Source: Ulva prolifera
Lineage: Eukaryota; Chlorophyta; Ulvophyceae; Ulvales; Ulvaceae
Assembly: GCA_023078555.1 (NCBI GenBank)
Contig: CM041196.1
Coordinates: forward strand, 8,133,985-8,197,984
DNA: 64,000 bases
Direction: 5' to 3'
In this document: positions 1 through 10,836 of the stretch, piece by piece
How the letters are laid out: each line of letters begins with the position of its first letter
Numbering within the stretch: the first letter of the stretch is position 1
Notes under the pieces: model-generated
The model's database searches: none
Seen by the model: only the letters and a program-made list of their open reading frames with translations
What the model was told of the DNA's origin: nothing
Position numbers and translations under genes: made by a program

Positions 1-2337
1 CCCGGAACCTGTCTAAGCTCGGAGTGGACATCATCGAGGCGGGCTTCCCCTTCGCCTCGCCCGATGACTTCGCGGCGGTGCAGCAGATCGCCAAGCTGGT
101 GGGCAACGAGGTCGACGACAACGGCTACGTGCCTGTCATCTGCGGCCTCTCCCGCACCAAGACGTCTGACCTGGAGTGCGCGTGGGATGCGGTGCGGCAC
201 GCCAAGCTGCCGCGCGTGCACACCTTCATCGCCACTTCCCCCATCCACATGGAGTACAAGCTCCGCATGACCGAGGACCAGGTCGTGGAGAACGCCGTCG
301 CCGCCGTGCGCCACCTCAAGTCCCTCGGCTGCGACGACATCGAGTTCTCGCCCGAGGACGCCGGCCGCTCGGAGCCCCGGTTCCTCTACCGCGTCCTCGA
401 GGCCGTCATCGAGGCCGGGGCGACGACCCTCAACATCCCGGACACGACCGGCTGGAACATGCCCGCCGAGTTCGGCGGCCTCATCGCGGACCTCCGCGCC
501 AACACCCCCGGCGCCGCCTCCGTCGTCTTCTCGACGCACTGCCAGAACGACCTCGGGCTGTCGACGGCCAACTCGCTCGCGGGCGCCGTCGCCGGCGCGC
601 GCCAGATCGAGTGCACCATCAACGGCATCGGCGAGCGCGCGGGGAACGCGTCGCTCGAGGAGGTCGTGATGGCGATCGCGCTGCGCGGCGCCGACGAGCT
701 CGGCGGCCTCCGCACCGGCATCAATACCCGCGCCATCTTCCCCACCTCCCGCATGGTCTCCGACTTCACCGGCATGATAGTGCAGCCGCACAAGGCGATC
801 GTCGGCGCCAACGCGTTTGCGCACGAGAGCGGCATCCACCAGGACGGCATGCTCAAAAACGCAAACACGTACGAGATCATGACGCCCGAGAGCATCGGCA
901 TGTCGCGCGCCGAGGCCGACGTCGGCGTCGTGCTGGGGAAGCACAGCGGCCGCAACGCGCTGCGCACGAAGCTCGCGGCGCTCGGGGTCACGCTCGAGGG
1001 GGACAGCCTCGACGAGGTCTTCAAGCGCTTCAAGGACCTGTGCGACAAGAAGAAGCGGGTGCAGGAGGAGGACGTCCTCGCGCTCGTGTCTGACGAGGTC
1101 TCCCAGGTGAGTGCAGTCCGTTCCTGCTGTCTCTATCGGGGCAGGAGCGCTCCGGCGGCGGCAGCTGCAGCGATGCTGTCGGGCAAGCGCGTCCTCTCCT
1201 GGCTGCTCTGCCGGGGTGGCCGCCTCGGAGCTGCCGCTCTTGTGCATCCGTACTGCGGGCCGGGGGGCCAAGGGCGGTGGCGCCATCGGGTCCATCGGGT
1301 CCATCATATCAAACGGCGCCACGTTGCGGGGGCAGAGGGCAGGCGTCACGGGGGCTGCGACAGCGCGTGGCCGTGCAGGGGTGCCACACCGGCAGGCCCT
1401 GCTCGCAGCCGCACGCATGCGGCATCTCGCCAAGCACCCGGCACCCCTCTCGGCCTCGCTGCTGCGGGCCGGACGTGCCGTCTGTAGACTTGCATGCGAT
1501 GGGGTCACACATTCAGCCACCCGCGATGCGCCACCGATCCCATGCATTCAGGCATGTCAGCCTGCGGCCGCCGGCGCCGCCCCGTCGCGGACGCCTCTAA
1601 CAGTCCTCGCCGTGTAGGCCGGCAGCACGTGGGCGCTGGAGGACCTGCAGGTGGTGTGCGGCACGATGGGCATGCCGACGGCGACGCTGAAGCTGCGCGG
1701 CCCGGACGGCATGCTGCGGGTGCGCTCCGCCATCGGCACCGGCCCCGTGGACGCCGCGTACAAGGCCGTCGACTCCGTCGTGTCCGTGCCCGCGGAGCTC
1801 ACCGACTACTCGATCAATTCCGTGACGGAGGGCATCGAGGCCCTCGCCGCGACGCGGGTGCGCCCCCGCCCGGCCGCTGCGGCCATGCATGTCGTCGGAC
1901 CAGCCGAGATGCAGCCCACTCCGGTCACACCGCTCTGCATGCTCTGCCGGCTGCGATGTGCCCGTTCCGTTTCGAGTGTCTGTGGCATGCGTCCCTTACA
2001 GTTGCGACGCGGCGCCATGCCTCGCCAGTACACACGCACCGGCCGCCACCTTATGCACGTGGCACCCACGGAACCGTCATGCGTGCGGCGCCTGCAGGTG
2101 CAAATCCGGCCGGCGGGGAATATTGCGGCGCAGGGCTACAAGACCAACGCGCAGAGCCAGACGGTGCAGCGGACGTTTGGGGGGCAGGGGGCGGACAGCG
2201 ACATCGTCGTCGCGTCGACGCGCGCCTACGTCGCCGCCCTGAACAAGATGATCGCCCACCTCTCGGCCGCCGCGCCGGCGCCGGTGGCTGAGGAGGAGTC
2301 GGTGGACGAGGCGGGGGAGCCTGCGGCGGTCGCGTGA
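1..2337 (+). CDS. 2-isopropylmalate synthase (3' part, gene truncated by window start)
   Basis: This enzyme condenses acetyl-CoA with 2-oxoisovalerate in the first committed step of leucine synthesis, plastidial in plants and algae. Exons are <3-1106, 1618-1857 and 2098-2337 (stop TGA). Donors are GTGAGT and GTGCGC, acceptors TAG and CTGCAG, and both introns are phase 0. The 527 visible residues start inside the TIM barrel; roughly the first 100 residues and any transit peptide lie upstream. Visible family blocks are the [11 protein letters not shown] strand, the HCQNDLG metal-binding block, NGIGERAGN, the HESGIHQDG block and [10 protein letters not shown]. Exons 2 and 3 encode the C-terminal allosteric (leucine-binding) domain, ending in an acidic Ala/Glu tail. 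A feedback-regulated enzyme is therefore likely. The barrel and regulatory domain separate it from homocitrate or citramalate synthases reasonably well, though citramalate synthase has a related layout. Confidence 0.93.
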
Positions 2338-3207
2338 GCGCACGCTGACGGCGCGGTGATTGAGCATGATGCATGTATGTGTGCCGAGGACACAGCCAGA
2401 GGGGCCGGTGGCACCGCAGGGCACAGATAGTGGCACCACATGCACACGCAACCACCAGCACGCAGCACAGACCAGCACATGCACAATGCATTTATGTGTG
2501 TGTGTTAAAAAGGAAAAAGCCGGAGGGGCCGGTAGCACCGCCAGGACCAAAAGGGAGAGCACGAGAGCATGTGCATGTGTGTGTGTGTCGGTCGCTTGTT
2601 GTGTGGCGATGTGGGTCTGCTGAGATGCGGGGTGCGTGCGAGCACGCGCAGCTCAGACGGTGCCGGTGTGGCTGGAGGTGCGGCAGTGAGCATGCCTGAA
2701 TGCACATGCGGCTGGGCCTGTTGATGGGGATGTAGATAGGCTGGTGGTGCAGCGGGAGACTGGCGCAGGCGCGTGCGGCTACGTGTAACTGCGGCTTGTC
2801 ATGCGCGGTGGCACGGGCGATCATGTTGGCCCCAGGGCCGATGCAGGATTAGATTGCTCCGGCCCCATGCGCCACACGTCCATGCATGGTTCCGAATCGC
2901 CCCAGCCAAGTGCTCGCCACGTACAGTCGCCGTAGATGCAAAGTGCAAGCGCCACACGCACCAGCACACAGCCCAGTACACATTCGGGGACGTTGGTCAA
3001 GGCAGGTGGTGTTGGGACGTGGTGTTGCTCACAGCAGGTGGCAGGGTGCGTAAGTTATGTGATCCCTCCGACGGCACACGCGTCCGCCGGCGACTTCATA
3101 GCGCAGCCTACTACTGTAGGCTTGAGAGCGTCTGTCATAGGTATTGGCGTGGCTAGTGGAGCCGGTGCTTGTTGTCATTTCGAACCGCGGGTGCGTGACT
3201 GTTCAGC
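2338..3207. other. intergenic region, IPMS to SPX transporter
   Basis: No convincing coding exon was seen on either strand. The first 250 bases hold GT-rich microsatellite sequence and a short direct repeat (listed separately). The last few hundred bases should contain the promoter and 5' UTR of the SPX-MFS gene. No clear TATA box was seen. Confidence 0.5.
2393..2545. repeat. imperfect direct repeat, two copies about 123 bp apart
   Basis: About 27 bases at 2393-2419 and again at 2516-2543 share the core GAGGGGCCGGTRGCACCGC. A related GGCGGTGGCGCCATCGG string occurs in IPMS intron 1 near 1272. The unit is short and GC-rich; no function is implied. Confidence 0.5.
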
Positions 3208-6200
3208 ATGGTGGCATTCAACAAGCACATGCAGGAGTCCATGATTCCGAAGTGGAAGCATGCGGTACGTTCTGATGTCTGTGTGGACCCTTGCTCATCA
3301 TGCTCCGTTCCCTTGGCTCAGTGCGGTATAGGCTGCGGTGGACTCTGAATTGGTGCTCGACAGCGCGGTCGCGCCGGTCTCCCTGGCACTTCGGAAGCAC
3401 TGCTGATACGGGAAACCGGTCATCTCAGCATGGTGGCTACCACTATGCATCTGTTCTGTGCAGTATCTCAACTACCGCATGCTGAAGAAGCAGCTGGGCC
3501 TGCTGGAGTCCTACCTCGAGGACACCAACACCGCGGCCGAGAGCATGGTCTGGCTGAAGCTGCTCTTCCAGCGAACTCTAGACGGTGAGATCTCTAAGCT
3601 CGTCGACTTTTACAGCATGCAAGTGGCCGAGCTCACGGCCAGAATGGACGAACTGAGCCACAACGAGAAGGAGCTCGTGCTCTCCATCCTCAACGTACGC
3701 CTCCACGTCGCCCACTCAGCAGTCTCGCTCTGTGGCTACGATGCCACGACCTGTAGCAGGAGCTGTCGCGGTGTGGACCGTGCACCCGCTGCGTCCAGCT
3801 GCACTGGTGGACACTGTGCCAATCACCCTCGGCGTCTCTGCAGATGAGGGACGTGACCACAGCCATCAAGATCCAAGTCATCCAGACCTACCAGGACCAG
3901 TGGCGCGACTGCGGCAGGCTGATCAAGAACATCCTCGAGTTTGTCTCGCTCAACCTGCGTGCCCTGCGCAAAATCGTCAAGAAGCAGAACAAGATGGTAC
4001 GCCACGACGCAGTGCACTCCAGAAAGCCCGCCAGTGAGCTGACCCAGCGTCTCAGTATGGAAGTAGTGCTGCTGTGCGCTGCAGGTCGGCGCTCTGGAGC
4101 CCGGAGCCAACCCGCAGCTGCAAGCGACGCTGGAGATCATCCACCCGCACGAAGGCACCGTCTTCAAGCAGGGCTCCTTCCTCAAGCCCGAGCAGGTGCA
4201 GGCCGTGGAGGGCATGGTCGAGCACGCGGCCGTGCTGCACGCCCACCGCGATGTCCAGGTGCGGCTGACGCAGGCCGCCGCTGCGCTGCGGCAGCTGGAG
4301 GCCGTCCGCGGCGTGGCGCCGCCGCGGCCGCGCGTCAGCGGCGACGGCGCGCGGCAGTCGATCGACACGGTCGCCAGCGGCGACCACGGCTCGCCGGTGG
4401 CGAGCAGCGCCGCCGCCAGCGCCGCGGCGAGCGCCCCGGCAGGCGGCGTAGCCGCCGCCGCGGCGGACCCCGAGGCGGGGGTGCTGCTCGCGCGCGCCCG
4501 CGTCGCGGCGTCGACGGCGCAGCCGCTGTCGCGGCGTGCCCGCGCAGACTCCGCGGTGGACCGTGCGGCCGAGCGCGCCGTGTCGCTGATGCGCTGGGAC
4601 TCGATGAGCCCCGTTCCGGAGTCCCCCGGCTCCCTCGTCCAGGACTCCGTCATCTTGTGCGCCCGCACCACTGTCTGCCCCGGCTCGAAAGCTCGCCCGC
4701 CTCCGCTCTGACCGAGGGCAGCCGCATGCAGGGAGATCCTCGCGGCGGAGGCTGACGCGCGGCGCAACGCGGCGCTCGTGCGGCCGGTGGAGACAGGGTA
4801 CGCGGTGACCGCCGGCATCTTTGAGCCGGCGCCGGCCGAGGAGCGCGCAACGCAGCTCGGCCTCGCGCTCAACCTCCTCAACGTCTTCCTCTACATGACC
4901 AACTACAACCTCATCATCCCGACGATCGGGCCCTTCTGCGCGAAGCTGCGCGTGCCGCCGTCGACCGCCGGGCTCGTCATCGGCTGCGCGGACTTCATGG
5001 CGATCGTCGTGGCTGTGGGGTACTCCGTGTGGTCGAACCGCACATTCAAGCAGCCGCTGCTCTTCGCGGCCGTCGTGTGCGCGGCCGGGAACCTGCTCGT
5101 CACGCTCTCGTACGATGCGGGGAGCCTGCCGCTGCTGCTCGCGGGGCGGCTGCTGACGGGCGCCGGCAACGGCCGCATCCTGAACCGCCGCTACATCGCT
5201 GACTTTGTGTCGCTGGAGGGGCGGACGGTGGCGTCGATCGGGTTTGTGGCCGCGAGCGCCGCCGGCATGGCGCTCGGGCCGTTCATCGCCGTGCCGCTGA
5301 CGATGGCGCTGCAGAGCTACGGCGACACGCTGCGGATCGGTGGCCTCACGATGAACGTCATCACGGTCGAGGGGTGGCTCATGGTCGCCGTCTGGGCGGC
5401 GTTTTTCGCCGTCGCCGCGCTCTTCTTCGACGAGCCGCTGCCGCCGGCAGACGCGGAGGCCGAGGCCGCCGAGGCCGCGGCGCCGCCAGAGACCGACAGC
5501 GTCACGCAGCCGCTGCTACCGCCGCCGGCGTCGCCAGCGGCCGGAGCGGCGGCTCCGGCCGCGACTGCGGCCCCGGCCGATGCCGAGGCGGAAGCCGCGG
5601 ACGAGGACGCCGCCTCGTCCAACGGCGGCCTGTCGCCGCTGCACGACCCGGTCGCCGCGGAGCTGGGCCCGGACCCGTTTGTAGAAGACGCGGCGCCGGA
5701 CGCGGCCTCGCCGCCGCCGGCGACGGCCGCGGAGGCGGCGGAGGGCGCGATGAAGGTGCTAGGCGAGGACGCGGCCGCGGCAGAGCAGCCGCTGTGGCAG
5801 CAGCTCACGGCGGTGCTGGCGGAGCCGTCGCTGCTGCCGACGCTCGCGTGCACCGTCATGCTCTTCCTGCTCAAGCTGCTGCAGCAGGGCAGCGTGTCGG
5901 CAGTGCCGGTGTTCACAGAGGACTTTTTCAGCTGGCGGCAGGACACGGTCGGGCTCTTCATGACGGCCATCTCGCTCGCGATGATCCCCGTCAACTTCAG
6001 CGTCGCCGCCCTCGCCACCCTCGTGCGCCTCCCACACTACTCTGAACCTGTGTTGGCTCCATCCGCCCATGCCTGCGGTGGCTGCCGCGTTGTCCTTTTA
6101 CAATCCTGGGCATCGGCCGACATGTCAGCAGGCAAGTCCACAGACATGCCGGCCGAGTTGGCAGCTGACGGCAGCTGGCCGACTCATTTCCCGCCCGCAC

Positions 6201-7032
6201 TGCCGCGGCAGCCGCACCGCCTCATCTTGCGCCCCACCCTGACCTCAACACCCCCACCCTGTCCAGCACACGCCCCCCCCACCTGACGGCCCTGCCGCCG
6301 CATGCAGCTGAGCGACCGGCTGCTGATGGGCGTGTCGCTGCTCTTCTGCGGCGCCGGCTGCCTCGCGATGGTGTCCCTCGGCGGCGCCGCCGTGTCGCTC
6401 ACGATGTACGTCGTGTCGGTCGCGCTGGTGCTCTCATTCACCAACGTCCTCGAGGGCGTGTCCATGAGCGTCCTCTCGAAGGTCATCCACCCTGCCCTCG
6501 CCCGCGGCACCTTCAACGCGGGTACGCCGCCCCCCCCCACCTGCTATGCCACACCAAACATGCTTCCCGCTAGGTCCCGGTCTTTCTAAGTGTGTGTATG
6601 CTGTCTGGCCTGGTGGGCGTGTCTCCGGCTGCCGCGTGAACTGATGCACTGCCACATGCCGTCGTTCTGGCTGAGTGGGACCTCTGGAGTAACACATGAT
6701 TATATCAGAAGTGCTCAAAACACCTTCATGCCTGCCTTGGCAACTGATTGCAACTGCAATGAGGTCGGCATTGCCGTCCACGCCATGCGTTTGGGTTGCG
6801 CAGCAGGCCGCGTGAACCTCAGCGACGGCGTGCTGCAGGGCTCATGGCGACACAGGCCGGGAGCCTCGGGCGCCTCGTCGGCAACTTCAGCATCAGTGTC
6901 TTTGGCGGCCTCGTCGCGAGCACCGTCGCCCTCGCCAACGCCATGTTCCTCTCGTTCACCGCCTGTGTTGCCGTGTGCGTGCTGCTCTTCGCCGCCAGCT
7001 ACAGCCGGCTGCGCAAGCAGGACGGCGCGTGA
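3208..7032 (+). CDS. PHT5: SPX-MFS vacuolar phosphate transporter (PHT5/VPT family)
   Basis: Likely moves phosphate across the vacuolar membrane for storage, gated by inositol-pyrophosphate binding to the SPX domain. Exons are 3208-3264, 3464-3694, 3844-3996, 4085-4656, 4732-6022, 6308-6521 and 6839-7032, joining in phase to 903 codons. The ATG at 3208 opens MVAFNKHMQ, a typical SPX start. The SPX part (about residues 1-160) has the YRMLKK helix and the basic RKIVKKQNKM helix that carries ligand-binding lysines in this family. The MFS part begins with the conserved FLYMTNYNLIIPT segment, has NRRYIADFV after the fourth helix, and ends with RGTFNAGLMATQAGSLGR and two final helices. A loop of about 115 residues rich in Ala, Glu and Pro separates the two MFS halves; it is longer than I would expect in land-plant homologues. 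Exon 4 also carries a long low-complexity linker. Confidence 0.93.
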
Positions 7033-7751
7033 CGGCGACGGCGGGGGCACACCGGCCGCGCGGCCGCCCTCGAGACGGGGGCTGCATCCCTGGAGCCTAA
7101 TCCGGCGGGCTCCCCGGACTGCAGCACGGATCAGGCCGTGCCTGGTTCGTCGCATGTATGGAGCATGACATTGGATGTGGTGCTGGCAGTTGCCTGGTAG
7201 GGGTTTGACGGGCAACGCTGCTGCGGATTCCGGTTCGGGTCTGCGTCGTGTGCAGCTAGATGGCATGACGATGGTTGCTGTTTGATGGACGTGCATCAGC
7301 TCCGCCCGAGCCTTGCATACAACCGCGGTTTCACATCTCCCTTTTACTTTTGAGACGATTTAATTACATGATAACGCACAGCATTTGCCTGCCACGGCCA
7401 CAGCTTGCCGTGGCGCAGCAGATGCTGGCCGTCCAGGGTGAAGCATAGGCAGCTAGATTGAGAATTCACCGGCCTCCAGGTTGCGTGGCGGCTTGGCGCC
7501 GGACGCAGTGATGGGCCCCGGGCATCACTTTCGCCCGGAGGCCGCAACTGCGACCACTGTTGTAAATCGCTACAACTGAAAGTATCGCCATTCGTATGGT
7601 GATACGTTGAGGCTCCTAGCAGGGCCCAGGGGGACAACAGACCCGCACGCATGCACCTCTGCAACCTCTCACCTGATCCAGTCAGGGATAAAACACAATA
7701 ACCCGGAGTTCCATCTGAACCACGCCAGCGTGCCTGCCCGGTGCGGGGGCC
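7033..7751. other. convergent intergenic region
   Basis: The SPX transporter (+) and the ARGLU1-like gene (-) end towards each other here, so both 3' UTRs should lie in this stretch. No other gene was seen. Confidence 0.5.
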
Positions 7752-8720
7752 TCACTTGGTGCCGAGCACGAAGACGTCCTCGATGAGGTCGTCGCTCTGG
7801 CGGGAGGTCGCGAGGTTGTGCATCTTGGCTGCCACGGCGGGCGCCTCCGTGTCCTCTGCCGGCTTGGCCTTGGCCTGCTCCAGCTTCTTCTGGTTCTCCT
7901 CGAGGATGCGCTCCAGCTCCGCCTGCACCGCCCCCGGGGCGCTTCAGCAGCTGTCTACCATCACATGACACCACCGTCTCGTGCCAAGTAACATGGCATA
8001 GCTTATGAAGCTCATGGAACGGCATGGCCGCGACATGTGTAGACCATAGGGCGATGGCAACGCTGGCAGCCACACATGGATGTGCCCAGCCCGAGCATTG
8101 CAGCTGCCAATGCAGACCGCATTGCTGCCTGGTGCGAGCAGGAACTAGCTTTTAAAAGCCAAGTGTTGGCATGTCTTTGGCAGCAGATGATGAACGGCGA
8201 CTGTGTAACTATTCGGCAAGTGAGATCTCAGAGAGCAGCCATGGCGACCGCAGTGCCATTGTCAAGGCAGCACCTGATCACGGAGGCGCTGCTCCTGCTC
8301 CTTCCGCTTGCGAAGCAGTTGTATCCGTCTTTCCTCTGCTATCTTGGCCTCGACATCGCCCTCCATCCTGGCTCGCTCTTGCACCAGCCTCTCTTGTATC
8401 CTCTGCCGCACCGCATCAGTCTCGATTGCAGCCTTGAAGGCTGCCTCAATCTGTGCGGTACCAGCGACCATGATCAGAGGACGGTCCAATATGATTGCAC
8501 CGACACTCACGTGTGCACTTCGCATCCTGCTGGCCAACCTATGGCACACCTGTTCCTCGAGCCGCTGCTTGGTCTCAGAGTCCAGTTTGAGATGGCTGGA
8601 CTTGGACGTCCGACGATGGAGAACATGCCGCCTTACACGTTGCCTCTTGGCCGTTCGGAGGGCGTTTCCACCGTCGTCATCATCGTCGCTGCTCTGAGCA
8701 GGGCTGATTGAACGAGGCAT
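7752..8720 (-). CDS. ARGLU1-like (arginine and glutamate-rich 1) protein
   Basis: ARGLU1-family proteins are nuclear cofactors linking Mediator-dependent transcription and alternative splicing. Two exons on the minus strand, 8720-8274 and 7922-7752, join in phase 0 to give 205 residues. The ATG at 8720 opens MPRSIS followed by an acidic DDDDD patch and a basic RTAKRQRVRR stretch that could be a nuclear localisation signal. The rest is a charged helix with repeated Arg, Glu and Gln. The ELERILEENQKKLEQAK segment early in exon 2 is the best match to the family core. The protein is shorter than animal ARGLU1 (about 270 residues) and lacks the usual RS-rich N-terminus, so a generic charged coiled-coil protein remains possible. 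The 351-bp intron has donor GTGCTG and acceptor GTGCAG. Confidence 0.6.
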
Positions 8721-9717
8721 AGCCCTGCCTCACGAGGAGCAGCAGGGACAAGCAAGGCTGCAGCGGTCGCGACCACAAGTAGCGCTGTAGCTGAGATTAT
8801 TCACGAAAGCACTGTCCACACGTAAACCTGTCGATGCTAACCCCCGAGTCACTTGTAGGGCGCTACATAAGCAGAGATCAACGACCACTTACGCTGAAGG
8901 CTACAGCATCCATGATGCCAGTCTCTAGGTTGCACAAATCAAAGCCTAATTACAGTACCAGCTGTGCGTGTTGATGTCATCAGCCGACACCGCCCGAGGA
9001 AACCAACACGGGCAACTCGGTACAATTCACGGGCTCGATGAGTACGTTAAAATGCGCGCGTGAACACGCGGATGATAAAATTCCCCTTGCTTACCTTTAC
9101 CCACCGCGGAGACAGTCTCCTCGCGTGAATACGTGCCCGGACCTCTCCGCTGAGGAGCGCGTTTGTCCATCTGCCACTCACAGTTTTTTTCAACAACACT
9201 TGTGAGCCTTGATCACAAGGTACACCGTTGTATGGAACTACATAGGGTATGGCATTCGCTAAACCTTCATCAGGTGTTTCATGAGGGCATCATCTTGGAG
9301 TTGACCTGATGCAACAACCCACACGTTGGCCCACGTCACATCAGCCTCAGCACTACAGGGCTTACAGCTGCCAGATGACTAGGCGCCAGCGTCTGTTCTC
9401 ACAAACAAAATCTACTGTGCAAGTCCCTGCCCTGTGCATTGGCATGGCTTCACTCCAATGGCAGAAGCCGATCTATATGTGAGAAGAGCATGGTCCCACC
9501 GGTGGATGCTCTTCTCTTCAGTGACGACGTAGCAGTGAGGGCGGCCTGCATATCACGACACGCCTGTTGGCATCAGCTCAGTTGTGAACCTACCCGGGAC
9601 AAATCAGCAGTTCAGTCTTCCACGAAGCGACAAAGCTGAACTTTGGCGACGGTGGCTGCGGGAGCACTTGCACCATGACGACAGATCAACATACCACTGC
9701 TGCCTGACGATGTCTGT
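8721..9717. other. gene-free region
   Basis: GC is moderate, near 50%. No coding exon was seen on either strand. It holds one perfect inverted repeat (listed) and presumably the ARGLU1-like promoter at its left edge. Confidence 0.5.
9481..9516. repeat. perfect inverted repeat with a nested palindrome
   Basis: An 11-bp arm (GAGAAGAGCAT, 9481-9491) pairs with its exact complement at 9506-9516. The 14-bp loop contains a perfect 10-bp palindrome, CCACCGGTGG. It lies in non-coding DNA and could form a cruciform or RNA hairpin. Confidence 0.7.
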
Positions 9718-10391
9718 CTATTTGTCGTCTGCAGCAGCATCAATGCTTTTTTGGACGTTGGACATGGCGTCAGATGCCTTCTCCTTCGCGTCTGACACTG
9801 TCTCGTGCACTTGTGACTTCACCTGCGAAGCTTTGTCCTGCACCTCCTGCTTCACGTCGGATGCTGTCTCCTTCACTTGTGCCTTCACTTCAGAAGCTTT
9901 GTCCTTCACTGCCTCTTTCACATCAGTCGCCTTGTCATTTGCCGTGTCTGCGACCTCTCCTGCCGAAGGCAAGTCGCCTGTTGGTGCATCTTTCTTCTTT
10001 CCCCCAAAGGCCTGTGTGGCCCCATAGATCAACGCCGTCCAGCCCGTAAGCACAGCAATCACTGTATGTTCGCCCTGCAGGCCAGCCGTCTGTTGAACCC
10101 AGCAGCAACAAAAAGCAGCATACACCACTGACCGCTTGCAGCTGGCTGTGCACCAGAACTGCGACGAGTGATTCCCATCCTTCAAACACGTGGGCACGTG
10201 TTTCATGGCCGGCGTTGCGTGTGTCTCGAGCTGCATGCGGGATGCTGCAAATGGCACACCTTCCAGGACGCTGGATCCGTTGGCTTTTCCCAAGCATTTA
10301 CGCCACCACTACCATGCCTTCGCTGAAAGTTTAGAGCTGAGTTGGTGTAAGCGGTCTGCAACGCAGATCTTCCTCGCGCGATCAACGACAT
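9718..10391 (-). CDS. small membrane-anchored protein with LEA-like amphipathic repeats, probably organellar
   Basis: Two minus-strand exons, 10391-10260 and 10074-9718, join in phase 0 to 162 residues. The N-terminus MSLIARGRSALQ is basic with hydroxylated residues and no acids, like a mitochondrial presequence. One hydrophobic helix follows at the exon junction (HTVIAVLTGWTALIYGATQAF). The last 90 residues repeat an 11-residue-like pattern of D/E, K, A, T, V and Q (DKATDVKEAVKDK, DKASEVKAQVKET, DKASQVKSQVHET), as in group 3 LEA proteins and other amphipathic helices. What is seen suggests a membrane-tethered helical domain that could bind membranes or protect them during stress; that role is inferred. 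No specific family was recognised. The start was chosen at the ATG that gives the presequence; the frame stays open upstream to a second in-frame ATG-like position near 10496. Confidence 0.65.
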
Positions 10392-10836
10392 GGCTCCAAC
10401 GGGATCTCGTGCAGTGGTCAACAAACGCGAATTCCCGTGCCTGTCCACACCCTTAAACACTGATGCCGCGCATTTGTTGTTCACTTGCCTGGACACTGCC
10501 CCTCGCCCGCAGGATTGGCTGCGACGAGTCTGGCATCTGCGGTGGCCATGGTGGTTGCGATTCGGACCATGCTCGTTCCCATGCGCGTGTGGCTGCGGTC
10601 CCGTACGTTGTTCGATGGCACGGACACGCCGCGCATAGCATCATCGCAGTTACTTGGCTAGATTGCGGGCCCCTCTCATGTTTCGGGCGAGCCCATGGCG
10701 TGCGTCCAGCCTGGTGTGGGTGGCAACAGTGCGAACATGCAGGATCCACCTCCGCAGCACACAGATTCATGGCCCACGCAGCTTTCACTTCCTGTGCACT
10801 ACCACACAAAGGCACCATCCGTTTTGCAAGCGACGC
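10392..10836. other. intergenic region between two minus-strand genes
   Basis: No coding signal beyond chance open frames. It should hold the promoter of the LEA-like gene and the 3' UTR of the 417-aa gene. Confidence 0.45.
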
